Part shown: one piece after another, positions 46,586 to 56,266 of the stretch
Layout: each line of letters opens with the position of its first letter
Position numbering within the stretch: position 1 is the stretch's first letter
Origin: VFZN01 sp963709325
GTDB taxonomy: Bacteria > Acidobacteriota > Vicinamibacteria > Vicinamibacterales > UBA2999
Reading direction: 5' to 3'
NCBI GenBank assembly: GCA_963709325.1
Contig: CAVPVV010000003.1
Location: 682,001 to 746,000, forward strand
DNA: 64,000 nt
Translations under genes and position numbers: made by a program
The notes under the pieces: generated by a model
Seen by the model: the letters and a program-made list of their open reading frames with translations, nothing else
Told to the model about the DNA's origin: nothing
Database searches by the model: none

Positions 46586-49303
46586 ATGCGCATCTTTCGC
46601 GAATGGATTCAGCGTCTTCAGCGGAACGCTGCTTCCAGGCCGGCGCGACGCCGACTTGGAACACGAGCTCCGGTCGCACATGGAAATGGCCGCAGACGAC
46701 GCGAGACGTCGTGGTCTCGACCCCGACGATGCTTCGCGCGCCGCGCGGATTGAGGCGGGAGGCGCCTCGCAAGCCATGGACGCGCTCCGGGATCAGCGAG
46801 GCCTGCCGTGGCTGGACGACCTGGCGCGCGACGTGAGCCATGGGCTGCGCACGCTTCGGCGCACTCCCGTGTTCACGGCGGTCGCGCTCCTGACGCTGGC
46901 ACTGGGAATCGGCGCGAATACGGCCATCTTCTCGATCGTCAACGGCGTGATCCTGCGTCCGCTCGACTATCCCAAACCGGAACAGCTGATGTATCTGACC
47001 ACGGAATTTCCGGCGCTCGGACTGACCAGGAACCCGCTCTCGGTGCAGGAGTACCTGGAGTTCCGGCAGATCAATCAATCGTTTGCTGCGGTCGGGGCGT
47101 ACAGAACCATGGGTGGGGCCTACACAACCGGCGAAGTCAACGTCACGGCAGGCAATCGACCTCTGCGCGTGCGGTCGATATCTGTCGACGCCCACCTGCT
47201 CAAGACGCTTGGCGTTCAGCCGGCGCAGGGACGCTTCTTCAGCGAGGAAGAAACCGATCGTGCCGGGGGCCTGGCGCCACCGCTCGCGATTCTCTCGTAC
47301 GAGTTGTGGCAAACCGTCTTTGGAGGACAACCACTCGTTGGACAAACCGTGAATGTCGAGGGCCGTCCCCACGAAATCCTTGGCATCATGCCATCCGGCA
47401 TCGATGTCATGGACAACCGCACCGCAATCTGGTTGCCCCTCGGGCTCCCTGCGGCTATTCGTCAGAACCGCGGCTTCCACATCCTCCATGTCATTGGGCG
47501 CCTGAAGGACGGCGTCACGGCGCAGGCGGCGCAGACAGAGTTGAACGCATTCCTCGAGAACTGGGGCGAGCGTACCGGCTCGTCGGGCCATGTCCCCACG
47601 AATCGTCCATCGCGCGCGGCAGATCACACCCTTCAGATGCAGCCGGTGCAGGACGCGATTGTTGGCGATGCCCGCCGTTCGATCTGGATACTGCAAGTCG
47701 CTGTCGGGTTCGTTCTGCTGATCGCGTGCGCGAATCTCGCCAACCTGCTGATGGCCCGTGCCGAGTCACGTCGTCGTGAATTTGCGGTGCGCGCGGCTCT
47801 TGGCGCCAGCCGAAGCCGGCTGCTCCGGCAGACGATGACCGAAGGCGTGATGCTGTGCGTTGCCGGCGGCCTGCTTGGCCTGTGGCTCGCCCGTGTCGCC
47901 GTGCAGGCGCTGATCCGCGCGTACCCAACCAGCGTGCCCCGGATGAGTGAAATCGCCATCGACCTGCCCGTCCTCCTCTTTGCGCTCGGTGTGTCAATGG
48001 CGACGGGCGTGCTCTTCGGCGTCGCGCCCGTCGCGCAGGGACGGATTAATGACCTCGTGACTGCGTTCAAGGAGGGCGGGGACCGAGGGGCCAGCGGCGC
48101 TGGACGCCATCACATCCGCCGCGCGCTCGTTGTGGCCGAAGTCGCGCTGGCGGTGATGCTCGTCATTGGCGCGGGTTTGCTGATCCGCACGGTCTACAAC
48201 CTCACGAGCGTCGATGCGGGATTCGATCGGTCGCGCCTGGTGACGTTCTCGATGACGCTGGCAGAGCCATACGACCCCGACACGCGCGGTCCGGCGTATC
48301 AACGCCTTCTCGATAAGCTGCGGGTTGCACCAGGCGTGCAGGGGGCCGCCGTCATGTCGGGTCTGCCGCCGAATCGATCTCCAGAGGCAATCCCTACCCG
48401 TATCGAGAACCACACCGCCTCTGACGGCAGCCCCGTTGAGATCATCGACTACTACCAATTCGTCATGGGCGACTATTTCGAGACCATGGGCGTGCCGATC
48501 GTCGCCGGCCGCAGCTTCGAACCGGCCGATGCGGTGTCACCAGGCAGAGTTGTCATCGTCAACGAAACGCTGGCGAACAGGATCTGGAAAGGGCGTAGCC
48601 CGATTGGGCAGCGTGTGCGGCCCAACCTCAGTGCGGCGATTGGCTTTGGCGATAACGCCTGGCATACGGTGATTGGAGTGGCCAAGGACGTCAAGCAGGG
48701 CGGCGTCGAGAAAGAGACGGGAACCGAACTCTATGTATCCCTCGACCAGCTTGCGATGGCTGCGCCGACGATGAACGTGGTGCTGCGGACGATCCTGCCG
48801 CCGGCCGCCTTGTCACGGACGCTCGAGCGACTCGTGCGGGAAGTAGATCCCGCCGTTCCCATCGTGCGGCTCCGCGACATGGAATCGGTATTCGCGGAAT
48901 CGATTCGTCGGCCGAGGCTCTTGGCGCAGCTGCTGGGCGCGTTCGCCGGGCTGGCGCTGCTCCTTGCGGCCGTCGGCACGTACGGTGTTCTCTCCTATAT
49001 GGCGACGGAGCGCCGGCGTGAGATCGGCATCCGCATCGCGCTCGGCGCGGCCCGTTCAAGCGTGGTCGCGCTGGTGATGAAGCAGGGTCTCCAACTCACC
49101 ATTCATCGGCGTCGTCGTTGGACTCGCAGGCGCGCTTGGGCTGAATCGGCTGATTGCGTCGGTGCTGTTCGGCGTCCAGCCGACGGATCCCACAACGCTG
49201 GCGGCCGTGATGATGACGATTACTCTTGTGGCGGCCGGCGCGTGCTGGCTGCCCGCGTGGCGCGCGTCGCGATTGGATCCCAACGTGGTACTCAGAACCG
49301 ACT
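46586..49303 (+). CDS. MacB/FtsX-type permease of the ADOP family (two frameshifts)
   Basis: The ATG at 46586 with GGGAG upstream encodes RIFREWIQRL, then a one-base shift near 46616 moves into GTLLPGRRDADLEHELRSHM, the usual ADOP N-terminal domain. The frame is then open for about 830 codons: LRRTPVFTAVALLTLALGIGANTAIF, periplasmic domain, LLIACANLANLLMARAESRRREFAVRAALGA, second periplasmic domain and GVLSYMATERRREIGIRIALGA. Near 49104 a second shift (ATTCATCGG) interrupts the last two helices, GVVVGLAGALGLNRLIASVL and LAAVMMTITLVAAGACWLPA, which end at TGA 49303. Either sequencing errors or a recently inactivated gene. PadR precedes it. Confidence 0.85.
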
Positions 49304-49651
49304 GACTATGTCGATCAGGTCGGCGCGTCGTCACGCGCTAATGCGATGCTGCTCGTCAGGGAATCGATAGCCGGATCGTGAGAGCCTTCGTGCGCGCCCG
49401 CAAGCCGGCCGCGGCAGAGAAGCGGTGCTGTGTGCAACTGGGGCGACTGCTTGCGACCCGCCCGGTACTGCGACTGACGGTCTCGCCCGCCCGGCCTTGA
49501 CCTGCTCGAAGCCATCAAGCTAGCTGGAGCGATGGCCACGACTCCACCATGTGGGCAGCGCACAGTTCCGCAAGGCTCGGCATCGACCCTGATCGGTCCC
49601 CCACGATCGAGATCGAGCCGGCGAACGCGTCGCTGGATTCGATCTTCGCGT
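49304..49651. other. Gene-free interval
   Basis: No supported gene. Short frames exist on both strands without recognisable domains, signal peptides or ribosome sites, and none continues a neighbour. It may be decayed coding DNA, as the surrounding region is rich in remnants. Confidence 0.4.
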
Positions 49652-49945
49652 TCAACGAATGCCGAGCTGACGTAACTTCCGTTCAAGTCCTTCGCGCGTA
49701 TTCAATGTGTGAAGAAACAGGCCGTCGGCCTTGCGATACGAAATCAGTCCGCCATCGTCAAACGGTGTGACAATCACCGGATCCTTGGCCATCAAGGTCA
49801 CATGTTCTGACCCGCCATTCGCGCCCGGAACAATGTCCTCCGGCCGCGTGGTAACTGCTCCCTTTGCCAGCACATAGCGGCCGGGGCAATTCGGAATCGG
49901 GCGCCACGCCCATCGATCGAAAAGCGCCGAGAAACTGTTACCCAT
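49652..49945 (-). CDS. Conserved small protein of unknown function
   Basis: 97 residues: FSALFDRWAWRPIPNCPGRYVLAKG, a middle with KDPVIVTPFDDGGLISYRKADG, and the end FLHTLNTREGLERKLRQLGI. The CPGRYVL and LHTLNT...KLxQLGI segments look like a small conserved family I have seen only as hypothetical. The apparent ATG (MGNS) lies inside an IS-end-like sequence (49936-49955), and there is no ribosome site, so the original N-terminus has probably been replaced. Expression is doubtful. No operon partner on this strand. Confidence 0.55.
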   Translation of the reverse strand: MGNSFSALFDRWAWRPIPNCPGRYVLAKGAVTTRPEDIVPGANGGSEHVTLMAKDPVIVTPFDDGGLISYRKADGLFLHTLNTREGLERKLRQLGIR

Positions 49946-49955
49946 GTCTTCGGGA
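49936..49955. repeat. Possible IS481-type terminal sequence
   Basis: TGTTACCCATGTCTTCGGGA resembles the sequence at 33502 and the ends of IS481-like elements. It covers the first codons of the small gene on the minus strand. No transposase is nearby. Tentative. Confidence 0.35.
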
Positions 49956-49971
49956 TGGACCTTGAGGCGCC

Positions 49972-50325
49972 TCAGACACCGGCAACCGCCATCGCCGCGG
50001 CAACGTGGGCGTTATGACGCAGCAACACCACGTTGGCCCGCACGCTGTCCCCGCCCGTGAGGGCGTGGATGCGGTCGAGTAGATAAGGCGTCACTGCGCG
50101 GCCGCGGAGACCGCGCGTTTCGGCCTCAGAGAGGGCCCCTTGGAGGGCGCGGTCGTAGAGCTCCGATGGCATCTCGTCGGCGCTCGGAATGGGATTCGCG
50201 ACGAGCACGCCCGTGCCGAAGCCAAGGGAGAAATGGAGCCGCACGGTCGTCTCGAGCGCGACCACGGGCGCGTTTGCGGCGACGGCGCGTGCGACCTCGT
50301 TGCCGTACTCATAGGGCCTCTTCAC
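49972..50325 (-). pseudogene. psuG: Pseudouridine-5'-phosphate glycosidase with internal deletion
   Basis: About 117 residues from a GTG at 50325 that overlaps the kinase stop (GTGA). The N-terminus PYEYGNEVARAVAANAPVVALETTV is the start of PsuG, whose ETT(V/I) glutamate is catalytic. It then jumps to FGTGVLVANPIPSADEMP, then ELYDRALQGALSEAETRGL and TPYLLDRIHALTGGDSVRANVVLLRHNA, the last third of PsuG. Roughly 170 residues, including the sugar-binding lysine and metal site, are missing compared with a normal length of about 300. The frame is preserved, but it is unlikely to work. Confidence 0.8.
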
Positions 50326-51236
50326 CGCTCCTCCTCGCTGCCGTACCACTGACGCCACCGCGCCTCGGCCTCCGTGCGCGTCGCCGCCAGCAGCGCCTCG
50401 GGGCCCCAGCCTGCGACGGCGAAGCTCGCCGTGACGACGGCGCGTTGCAGGCAGGTTTCAATCGGCAGCCCGGTCAGATGCGCCAGGATGAGCCCTGCGC
50501 TGAACGCATCGCCGGCGCCGGTTTGATCGACGACGCCCGCGGTGCGAGCGTCCCACTTGTAAAAGCGCTCGTCGCGCGAGTCGAACAGGATGCCGCCGCT
50601 CGCGCCGCGCTTGAAGACGACGAAGCGGAGGCGGCCGTTGACGAGGCGCGGAAGGGCCCGCTGAGGATCGGCATGCGCGCCGTCGAGCAGGAGCTCGTCC
50701 TCGCCAGCGAAAAACGCGTCGGCGTCCGCCAGGGCCTCCCGCCACTCGTCGAGCGTCTCCTCGGTGACCGGACGGTGAGGATCGACGGAGACGAACGCAG
50801 GCGCGGGACCGCGGAGTGCGACGAGCAGGACACGCTGCACGTCGAACGGCATCGGGGAGAGATGAAATGCTCGGGCGGCGCGCCATTCGGCGGGAATGAG
50901 CGCTGGCCGCGGCGACACCTCTTCGTGCGTCGGGCACCCCAACCGGTGGATCAGGCGCCGGACGGAGCCCTCGTAGAGCAACCAGGTGCGCACGCCGGGC
51001 CGACCCAGGTGATGGACGCCGCTGAGATCGACGCCGCGCTGCTGAACGGCCTCGAGCACCGCCGCAGGATAATCATCACCCGCGACGCTGACCAATCCGG
51101 GGCGCGCCCCCCACAGGGCGGCGCCAAGCGCGCCGTACAACAGCGCGCCACCCGGCTGCCCCATGCGGGTCGTCCCGTCGGCAAACACCACGTCGTCGAC
51201 GAGCAAGTTGCCCAACAGCACGATCGACGGGGTCAA
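50322..51236 (-). CDS. PfkB family carbohydrate kinase, probably nucleoside/pseudouridine type
   Basis: About 304 residues from a TTG at 51236 overlapping the BtpA stop (TTGA). The upstream open frame to 51641 lies inside btpA and is rejected. SIVLLGNLLVDDVVFADGTT, QPGGALLYGALGAALWGA and, near residue 245, VVDQTGAGDAFSAGLIL are PfkB motifs, the last with the catalytic aspartate and the anion hole. The operon BtpA-PfkB-PsuG suggests pseudouridine catabolism: kinase first, then glycosidase. With psuG broken, the pathway would stop at the phosphate, unless another copy exists. Confidence 0.85.
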   Translation of the reverse strand: MTPSIVLLGNLLVDDVVFADGTTRMGQPGGALLYGALGAALWGARPGLVSVAGDDYPAAVLEAVQQRGVDLSGVHHLGRPGVRTWLLYEGSVRRLIHRLGCPTHEEVSPRPALIPAEWRAARAFHLSPMPFDVQRVLLVALRGPAPAFVSVDPHRPVTEETLDEWREALADADAFFAGEDELLLDGAHADPQRALPRLVNGRLRFVVFKRGASGGILFDSRDERFYKWDARTAGVVDQTGAGDAFSAGLILAHLTGLPIETCLQRAVVTASFAVAGWGPEALLAATRTEAEARWRQWYGSEEER

Positions 51237-52078
51237 CGCTCGGGATCCAGTCGGGCAAACGCACCGGCGAGCGCCAGGACCGCGTCGCGATCCATCGGGT
51301 TGCACCAGAGGCCGCCTGCCTTCACCGATGAACCGACGATGAACCCGTGGGCGCTGGAAAACTGCGCCAGATTCGCCGGCGTGATGCCGGAGCCCACGAG
51401 CACCGGCACGCGCGTCGCCCGGGCGACGTCGCGCAGTTCGTCGGGCGAAGCCGGCTCTCCCGTCGCGGCGCCGGTAACGATGATGCCGTCGGCCAGGAAG
51501 AACTCCGCCGCCTTCGCGGTGTCGACGATCGAGACATCCGCCGTGATCGCGTGCGCACCATGCTTCTTCTTGACGTCGGCGAACACCAGCACCCGTTCGG
51601 CGCCGATGCTGCGCCGATACCGGAGCAGTTCGCCTGCGCACGACTCGATGACGCCTTCGTCTGCCACGTGCGCGTAGACGAATCCTTCCGCCCGGACGAA
51701 GTCGGCGCCGGACGCGTGCGCGATCGCGAGCGCCTCACGATTCGCTCCGGCGAGCACTTGCACGCCAAGCACGAGGCCCGTTTCACGCTTCACGTCGCGT
51801 GCGATCGCAGTCATGGCCGCGGTGATCTCAGGACCGACTCCACCCTTGAGGTACGGGCGGTCGTGCATGTTCTCGATGGCCAGCGCCGTGAATCCGGCGT
51901 CCTGGTAGATCCTGGCCTCGGTCAGCGCCTGCTGGATCAGTGAGTCAACCGAATGGGACGCCGATGGCGTACCCGGCATGGCACCGAGATGCAGCATGCC
52001 GACGAGCGCGCGCGGCGCGCCGAAGCGTTCACGGAACACCGACAGCGAATCCCGGTCGGGTTGCGAAGCGGAGGTCAT
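51233..52078 (-). CDS. BtpA/SgcQ family TIM-barrel protein
   Basis: 281 residues. ALVGMLHLGAMPGTPSAS is the family signature. AGFTALAIENMHDRPYLKG, GLVLGVQVLAGANREALAIAHASGADFVRAEGFVYAHVADEG, ADGIIVTGAATGEPAS and VPVLVGSGITPANLAQFSSAHGFIVGSSVKAGG follow in TIM-barrel order. BtpA was linked to photosystem I stability in cyanobacteria, while SgcQ belongs to a sugar operon in E. coli. The enzymatic reaction is not settled. Here it heads an operon with the PfkB kinase and psuG remnant, which supports a role in nucleoside or sugar phosphate metabolism. Confidence 0.9.
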   Translation of the reverse strand: MTSASQPDRDSLSVFRERFGAPRALVGMLHLGAMPGTPSASHSVDSLIQQALTEARIYQDAGFTALAIENMHDRPYLKGGVGPEITAAMTAIARDVKRETGLVLGVQVLAGANREALAIAHASGADFVRAEGFVYAHVADEGVIESCAGELLRYRRSIGAERVLVFADVKKKHGAHAITADVSIVDTAKAAEFFLADGIIVTGAATGEPASPDELRDVARATRVPVLVGSGITPANLAQFSSAHGFIVGSSVKAGGLWCNPMDRDAVLALAGAFARLDPER

Positions 52079-52135
52079 CGACGCCCGCCCAACGTTATAC
52101 CGGGATCGTGTCCAGGCGAACGACAGAAGATCAAC

Positions 52136-52545
52136 CTATCGCGGGTAGGCCTTGCAGCACAGGTCCGATGCCGTGGCTTCTGGACGACAGCGCACAACAT
52201 ACCCCGGCTCGTCATGGCAACAGTCAGCGTCAGAACGGCAGCCGCACACACCGGCGGCTACGCATCCGCCAGAGATTGCGAGATGGCTTCCCGCGACGCT
52301 CGATGGGCGCGACGCGGCAAGTTTCTGCTGACATCTATGACCAAATGGTCGCGGCACAGGGCTGCTCTCCACCGCCTGCGGCAACATCGCAGTACCAGGC
52401 TTCTGGCCAGTTCGAGTACGGCTTGTACAACTGACAGGTCCCGTAGCAGCAAGTCGTGGCGTTCGGTGAGCACTGTTGACCAAGCTGCACGCACCCCCGA
52501 ATATCTTTGCCATCGTGTCCGGTGAAAAACTCGAACAGACGCAAG
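52136..52545 (-). pseudogene. Broken cysteine-rich protein
   Basis: Two Cys-rich pieces in different frames on the minus strand. The first, from about 52540 to 52335, contains CVQLGQQCSPNATTCCYGTC, then QLYKPYSNWPEAWYC and a later CAATIWS stop. The second, ending at TAG 52136, contains CVAAGVCGCRSDADCCHDEP and RCRPEATASDLCCKAYPR. The C-x6-C-x5-CC-x3-C spacing resembles knottin or dickkopf/colipase-type disulfide knots. A frameshift lies between them, and the 5' end (signal peptide) was replaced by repeat copy C. No family name can be given. Confidence 0.5.
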
Positions 52546-52558
52546 TTGTTTGAAAATG

Positions 52559-52712
52559 TGGCTCCTCGGGCTGGATTTGAGCATGCTCCCGCCGAGCCAA
52601 GGGCGAGGCGAGGCTTGAACTGGAAACAGTCCGAGGCTGCCAACTCCCGCGAGGGAGGTGGCTCGCCGCACTGGACGATTTCCGCAACTGGCTCATCAGA
52701 GAAGCAGCATAA
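52559..52712. repeat. tRNA-Asn-linked dispersed repeat, copy C
   Basis: 52559-52580 equals the last 22 bases of tRNA-Asn except for one C-to-T change, in the same orientation as the tRNA at 56267. 52581-52697 continues as in copy A. From 52659 the frame WLAALDDFRNWLIREAA ends in TAA at 52712 and differs from copy B only by synonymous changes. It truncates the Cys-rich gene. With tRNA-Asn it brackets 3.7 kb holding the nitric oxide reductase. Confidence 0.72.
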
Positions 52713-52794
52713 ACCGGCCTTCTTTCGATGGATTCGCCAGGGTTTCGCAACCGACTTCAGAAGATCGGCCCATTCTGCTGGCGCGACGAACGCG

Positions 52795-53352
52795 TCATAG
52801 CTGTTGGCGCCATCGATTCTTTCGAACGGTGCGCCGAATCGCCTGGACCCTCTGAACCATCAGGACCACGCCGACAAGTAAGCCGCTCGTGGGCCACGCC
52901 GAACCGGCCTGACCGTTCCAACGCCACAGCGCGAACGCGGACATGCCAATCGCCGCAGCGAACATCACGATCGACATATAGCGATGCAACATCCCCACGC
53001 CGGTTTCGGCCCAGATGGCCAGTGATCGAAAAACGAGCCTGCCCTCCGGCGATGGAGCACACTGCGTCTTCAGCTTGCAGAAGTTGCAATGGCTGGCACG
53101 AGCGCGGTAGACGGCGAACCGCTTATCGTCCTGCACTCGGTGCAATTCCAGGAAGTTGCCATCAGGACAACGATAGGCGTCGCGCGCTTCGATGTATTCG
53201 AAGCCCCGTTCACCGTAGCGTTGGGCACGCGCGAAATGCATCCGCGCGACAGCTTCGATGATTTTCGCTCCGATCAACAAGGCGGCAACGTAGACGAGCA
53301 CGATCCACAGTTCCAAATCGACGGGCGGGCTCCAACTCCACGTCGAGTTCAT
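52795..53352 (-). CDS. Membrane protein with transposase-like zinc-ribbon segment
   Basis: 185 residues: an N-terminal helix (LWIVLVYVAALLIGAKII), a cytoplasmic or periplasmic segment YRCPDGNFLELHRVQDDKRFAVYRARASHCNFCKLKTQCAPSPEGR, and two C-terminal helices (YMSIVMFAAAIGMSAFALW, TSGLLVGVVLMVQRVQAI). The segment with CP, C-x2-C and C strongly recalls the zinc ribbon in DDE transposases of the IS1182 type (CPxG...Y...C...C.x..C), but no DDE residues are present. The gene ends the operon started by the nitric oxide reductase (10 bases between them). I do not know its function. Confidence 0.7.
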   Translation of the reverse strand: MNSTWSWSPPVDLELWIVLVYVAALLIGAKIIEAVARMHFARAQRYGERGFEYIEARDAYRCPDGNFLELHRVQDDKRFAVYRARASHCNFCKLKTQCAPSPEGRLVFRSLAIWAETGVGMLHRYMSIVMFAAAIGMSAFALWRWNGQAGSAWPTSGLLVGVVLMVQRVQAIRRTVRKNRWRQQL

Positions 53353-53362
53353 GAAGCTACGC

Positions 53363-55658
53363 CTATGAGCCGGCCGTGACTTCTGTGTAGAGTGGGCCTT
53401 CGCCCACCGACGCCAATTCTGGCGCGACAGGCTGAGACCTCATCCGGAACACCGACTTCGCGGTCAGATACACCAAGGGCAGCGTTCCCACGATGACAGC
53501 GACGTCACCGGGCAAACGCAGCCACTCCAGATAGGCGTGCTGTTCGAAGAACTCGAGCGATCGAGCGTGCCAATACCCATTCGTGACAACGTCAGCCAGC
53601 TGCAAAATGCCGATCGGAAACAGGTTGGCGAACACCATCCAGGCGAGCCCGAGATTGAGGGTCCAGAACGATACGCTGAGCAACCGTTCACTCCAGTCTT
53701 CGGGCCGGAGGTAGTACCGCAGCGCGAAGACCAACAGAGATATCGCCAGCATGCCATACACCCCCATCATCGCGGCATGCCCGTGGTTGGCCGTGAGCTG
53801 GGTGCCGATCTCGTAGTAGCTGACGATGGGCAAGTTGATCAGAAACCCAAAGACTCCGGCGCCGAGAAAGTTCCAGAAACCCACCGCGACCAGGAACATG
53901 ACACCCCAGCGATGCGGAAACTGGAACCGGTCAGCTCCTTCCTGCTGTTGCGCCCCGAGTTGCAGGAACGTCCACGCCTCGACCGTCAGGAACGTCAGCG
54001 GCACAATCTCCGCGGCAGAGAAGAACGCTCCAAGCGCCATGTGGATGGCGGGCGTTCCGCTGAAATACATGTGGTGCATCGTCCCGACGACACCGCCGAA
54101 TGAGTACAGAATGATGTCCAGGTAGATGACCCGGGTCGCGGTCTTCGTCGAGATCACCCCCAGCAACACGAAGATGTAGGCGACCATGATTGTGGTGAAC
54201 AGCTCCATGAAATCCTCGACCCAGAGGTGCACCACCCAGAAGCGCCAGAAATCGGCGATCGCGAAATCCGTGCGCGAGTGTGCCGCGAGCCCGACCGCGT
54301 AGAAGAGGGGAATCGAAAGCGCGCTATAGAAAAAGAGGTACGGAAGGTTGCCGTAGTGCTCGACCTTGAGCTTGGGCCGGAGGGCCCGGAACACGATCGC
54401 GCACCAGAGCACGAGCCCCACGATCAGCAAGATCTGCCACAGCCTCCCCAGATCCAGATACTCCCAGCCTTGCGCGCCGAGGAACGGCCGCATACTGCCC
54501 GTGAGCCACCCCTTATAGCTGGCGGCTTCACCGGCGAGGCTCCCCACAACCACCACGACCAGGGCCACGAGAAGCGTCACGCTGAGAACGCTCTGGCCGC
54601 GTGGCTCCGATCCCGAAATCACCGGCGCGAGATAGATCCCCGCAGCCAGGAAGGCGGCGACTACCCAGAACAATCCGAGTTGAAGGTGCCACGTTCGCGC
54701 GAGATTGTAGGGAAGCAGGCTGGCGAGGTCATATCCGAAAAAGCCACCGGTTTCCGCGTGGTAGTGCGCGGTCGCACCACCGAGCAGGGTCTGCACACAG
54801 AACAGGGCGGCGACGATGAGAAAATACCAGGCCGTCGTGCGCTGCGCCGGCGTCAAAGAGACTTCGGACGGCGATCGGAATCGCAGTATGCGTTTCTCTT
54901 CGGCGTGCCAGCCAAGCAACGAGGAATAGCGGCCGAACAGGGCCAGCACCAGACCTGTTCCGCCGAGGAGGGCGATGATCGACAGCGCACTCCATACGAC
55001 GGCTTCCTGAGTCAACTGATTGCCAACGAGTTCCTCGGGAGGCCAGTTGTTGGTGTACGAGTGGGCCTTGTTGGGACGCCTCGCGGCCGCTGTCCAGGAC
55101 GTCCAGGCGACGAACGCCACGATCTGGCGCCTCACGGCGGGGTCCGGAACCGCGTGCGGTCCGAGTCCCCCACCGCCACTCTCTGAGCGATCCAGCACTT
55201 CCCGCTCATAGTGCTGACGCAGGACCTCGAAGGCCCGCGCCTGCGCGTCTGGCCAGGTCAGGACATCGGTTGCGGGATCGTAGCGGTTCTCACGGAGCTC
55301 TTGACGCACGCGCTCAGCGGCCTCAGGGGTATCCCCATACGCGCGCCGCATCTCGAGCGCCAGTCGATGCAGGTAGTCGGCGGTGAAATCCGGGCCGAGG
55401 TACGCGCCGTGCCCGTAGACAGAGCCGGTACTGCATGAGGCCGTACGTGAGAAACGATTCCTGGCCGGCTCGAATGTCGTTCGCCGTGAAGACCGTCTGT
55501 CCCGAGTCCGAGACGATCCGGCCGGGAATCGGCGGACTGTCCTGGTAGATGCGGATCGCCAGGTAGCCCAGGATCGCAAACCCAAAGAGGAAGGTGAGGA
55601 CCACCGCCTGAAGCCACCAAGACGAGACGTCCATCTTGGCAAGAGCGGGTCGTTCCAT
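53363..55658 (-). CDS. norB: Quinol-dependent nitric oxide reductase qNor (frameshifted)
   Basis: About 765 residues starting at ATG 55658 after GAGGA. The first 75 codons give MDVSSWWLQAVVLTFLFGFA, RIYQDSPPIPGRIVSDSGQT and VFTANDIRAGQESFLTYGLMQY. An extra C near 55434 shifts the frame. It resumes as GSVYGHGAYLGPDFTADYLHRL and runs to the end. About 14 helices follow. Heme and FeB ligands are kept: WHLQLGLFW, FWVVHLWVEDFMELFTTI, VVGTMHHMYFSGTPAIHM and NHGHAAMMGVYG. The long N-terminal cupredoxin-like part without a cytochrome c site marks the qNor (NorZ) form, which reduces NO to N2O with quinol. Either a sequencing error or a recent null. Confidence 0.9.
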
Positions 55659-56266
55659 GGCAGTCCTCGGGGCGTGTGCTCTGGGCAAAGCACACGCCGT
55701 GAAGTATGGTGCTGCGTTATGTCATGCGGCCGCTGGCGCCCGGTTCACCCTGAACAGGCAGAATGCGGTGACTTTCAGGACAACACACGCGACAAAGCGC
55801 TCAGAATCGGCCGACATTAACACGCGTAGGAGCCGCCGGCAATTGGCCCTTCGTGCGACTCGAACCTGCACGTGCACTCCTTCGTGATCCCGTTGGTTCG
55901 GAATCGGCTGACGCCGCTAGGCGGCCGCGACGATCCGCCGTGGTTGGCGTCGGCAGTGAAGACCCGTGCGGCCAGTTTGACACCGCTCTGCCCACGCGCG
56001 GACGGAGACGATGCGCGTGAGCGTGATGCCGTTTGACCTGACGCGCTTCGCGCGCGCCTTAGTGCGGCAACTTCGCTGCTCTCGGGTTTGCGGTCCGCGA
56101 CGGAGCCGATCGGTTCGAGGCACGTGGAACACTCGGCCCGTTTGTTGAGCAGTTGCGGACATCGTCCAGTGCGGCCCATCGGCCGCAAAGCATTGAGGAG
56201 CAACCATTTAACAGAACAGAGCGATGATCGATCCGTAAGTTATTGATTTTAATGGCTTTACGGAGC
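55659..56266. other. Gene-free interval with repeat copy D
   Basis: No gene is supported. At 56147-56177, on the minus strand, GGGCCGCACTGGACGATGTC and the following bases repeat the tail block of copies A-C, giving AALDDVRN before degenerating. Just before the tRNA, at 56235, GTAAGTTATTGATTTTAATGG resembles the sequence before the tRNA-like block in copy A with equal spacing. The upstream half (55700-56100) shows nothing clear. Confidence 0.5.

Noticed and set aside
55817..56203. 128-residue minus-strand frame before tRNA-Asn
   Set aside because: Contains repeat copy D and no domain. No ribosome site or homologous feature supports it.
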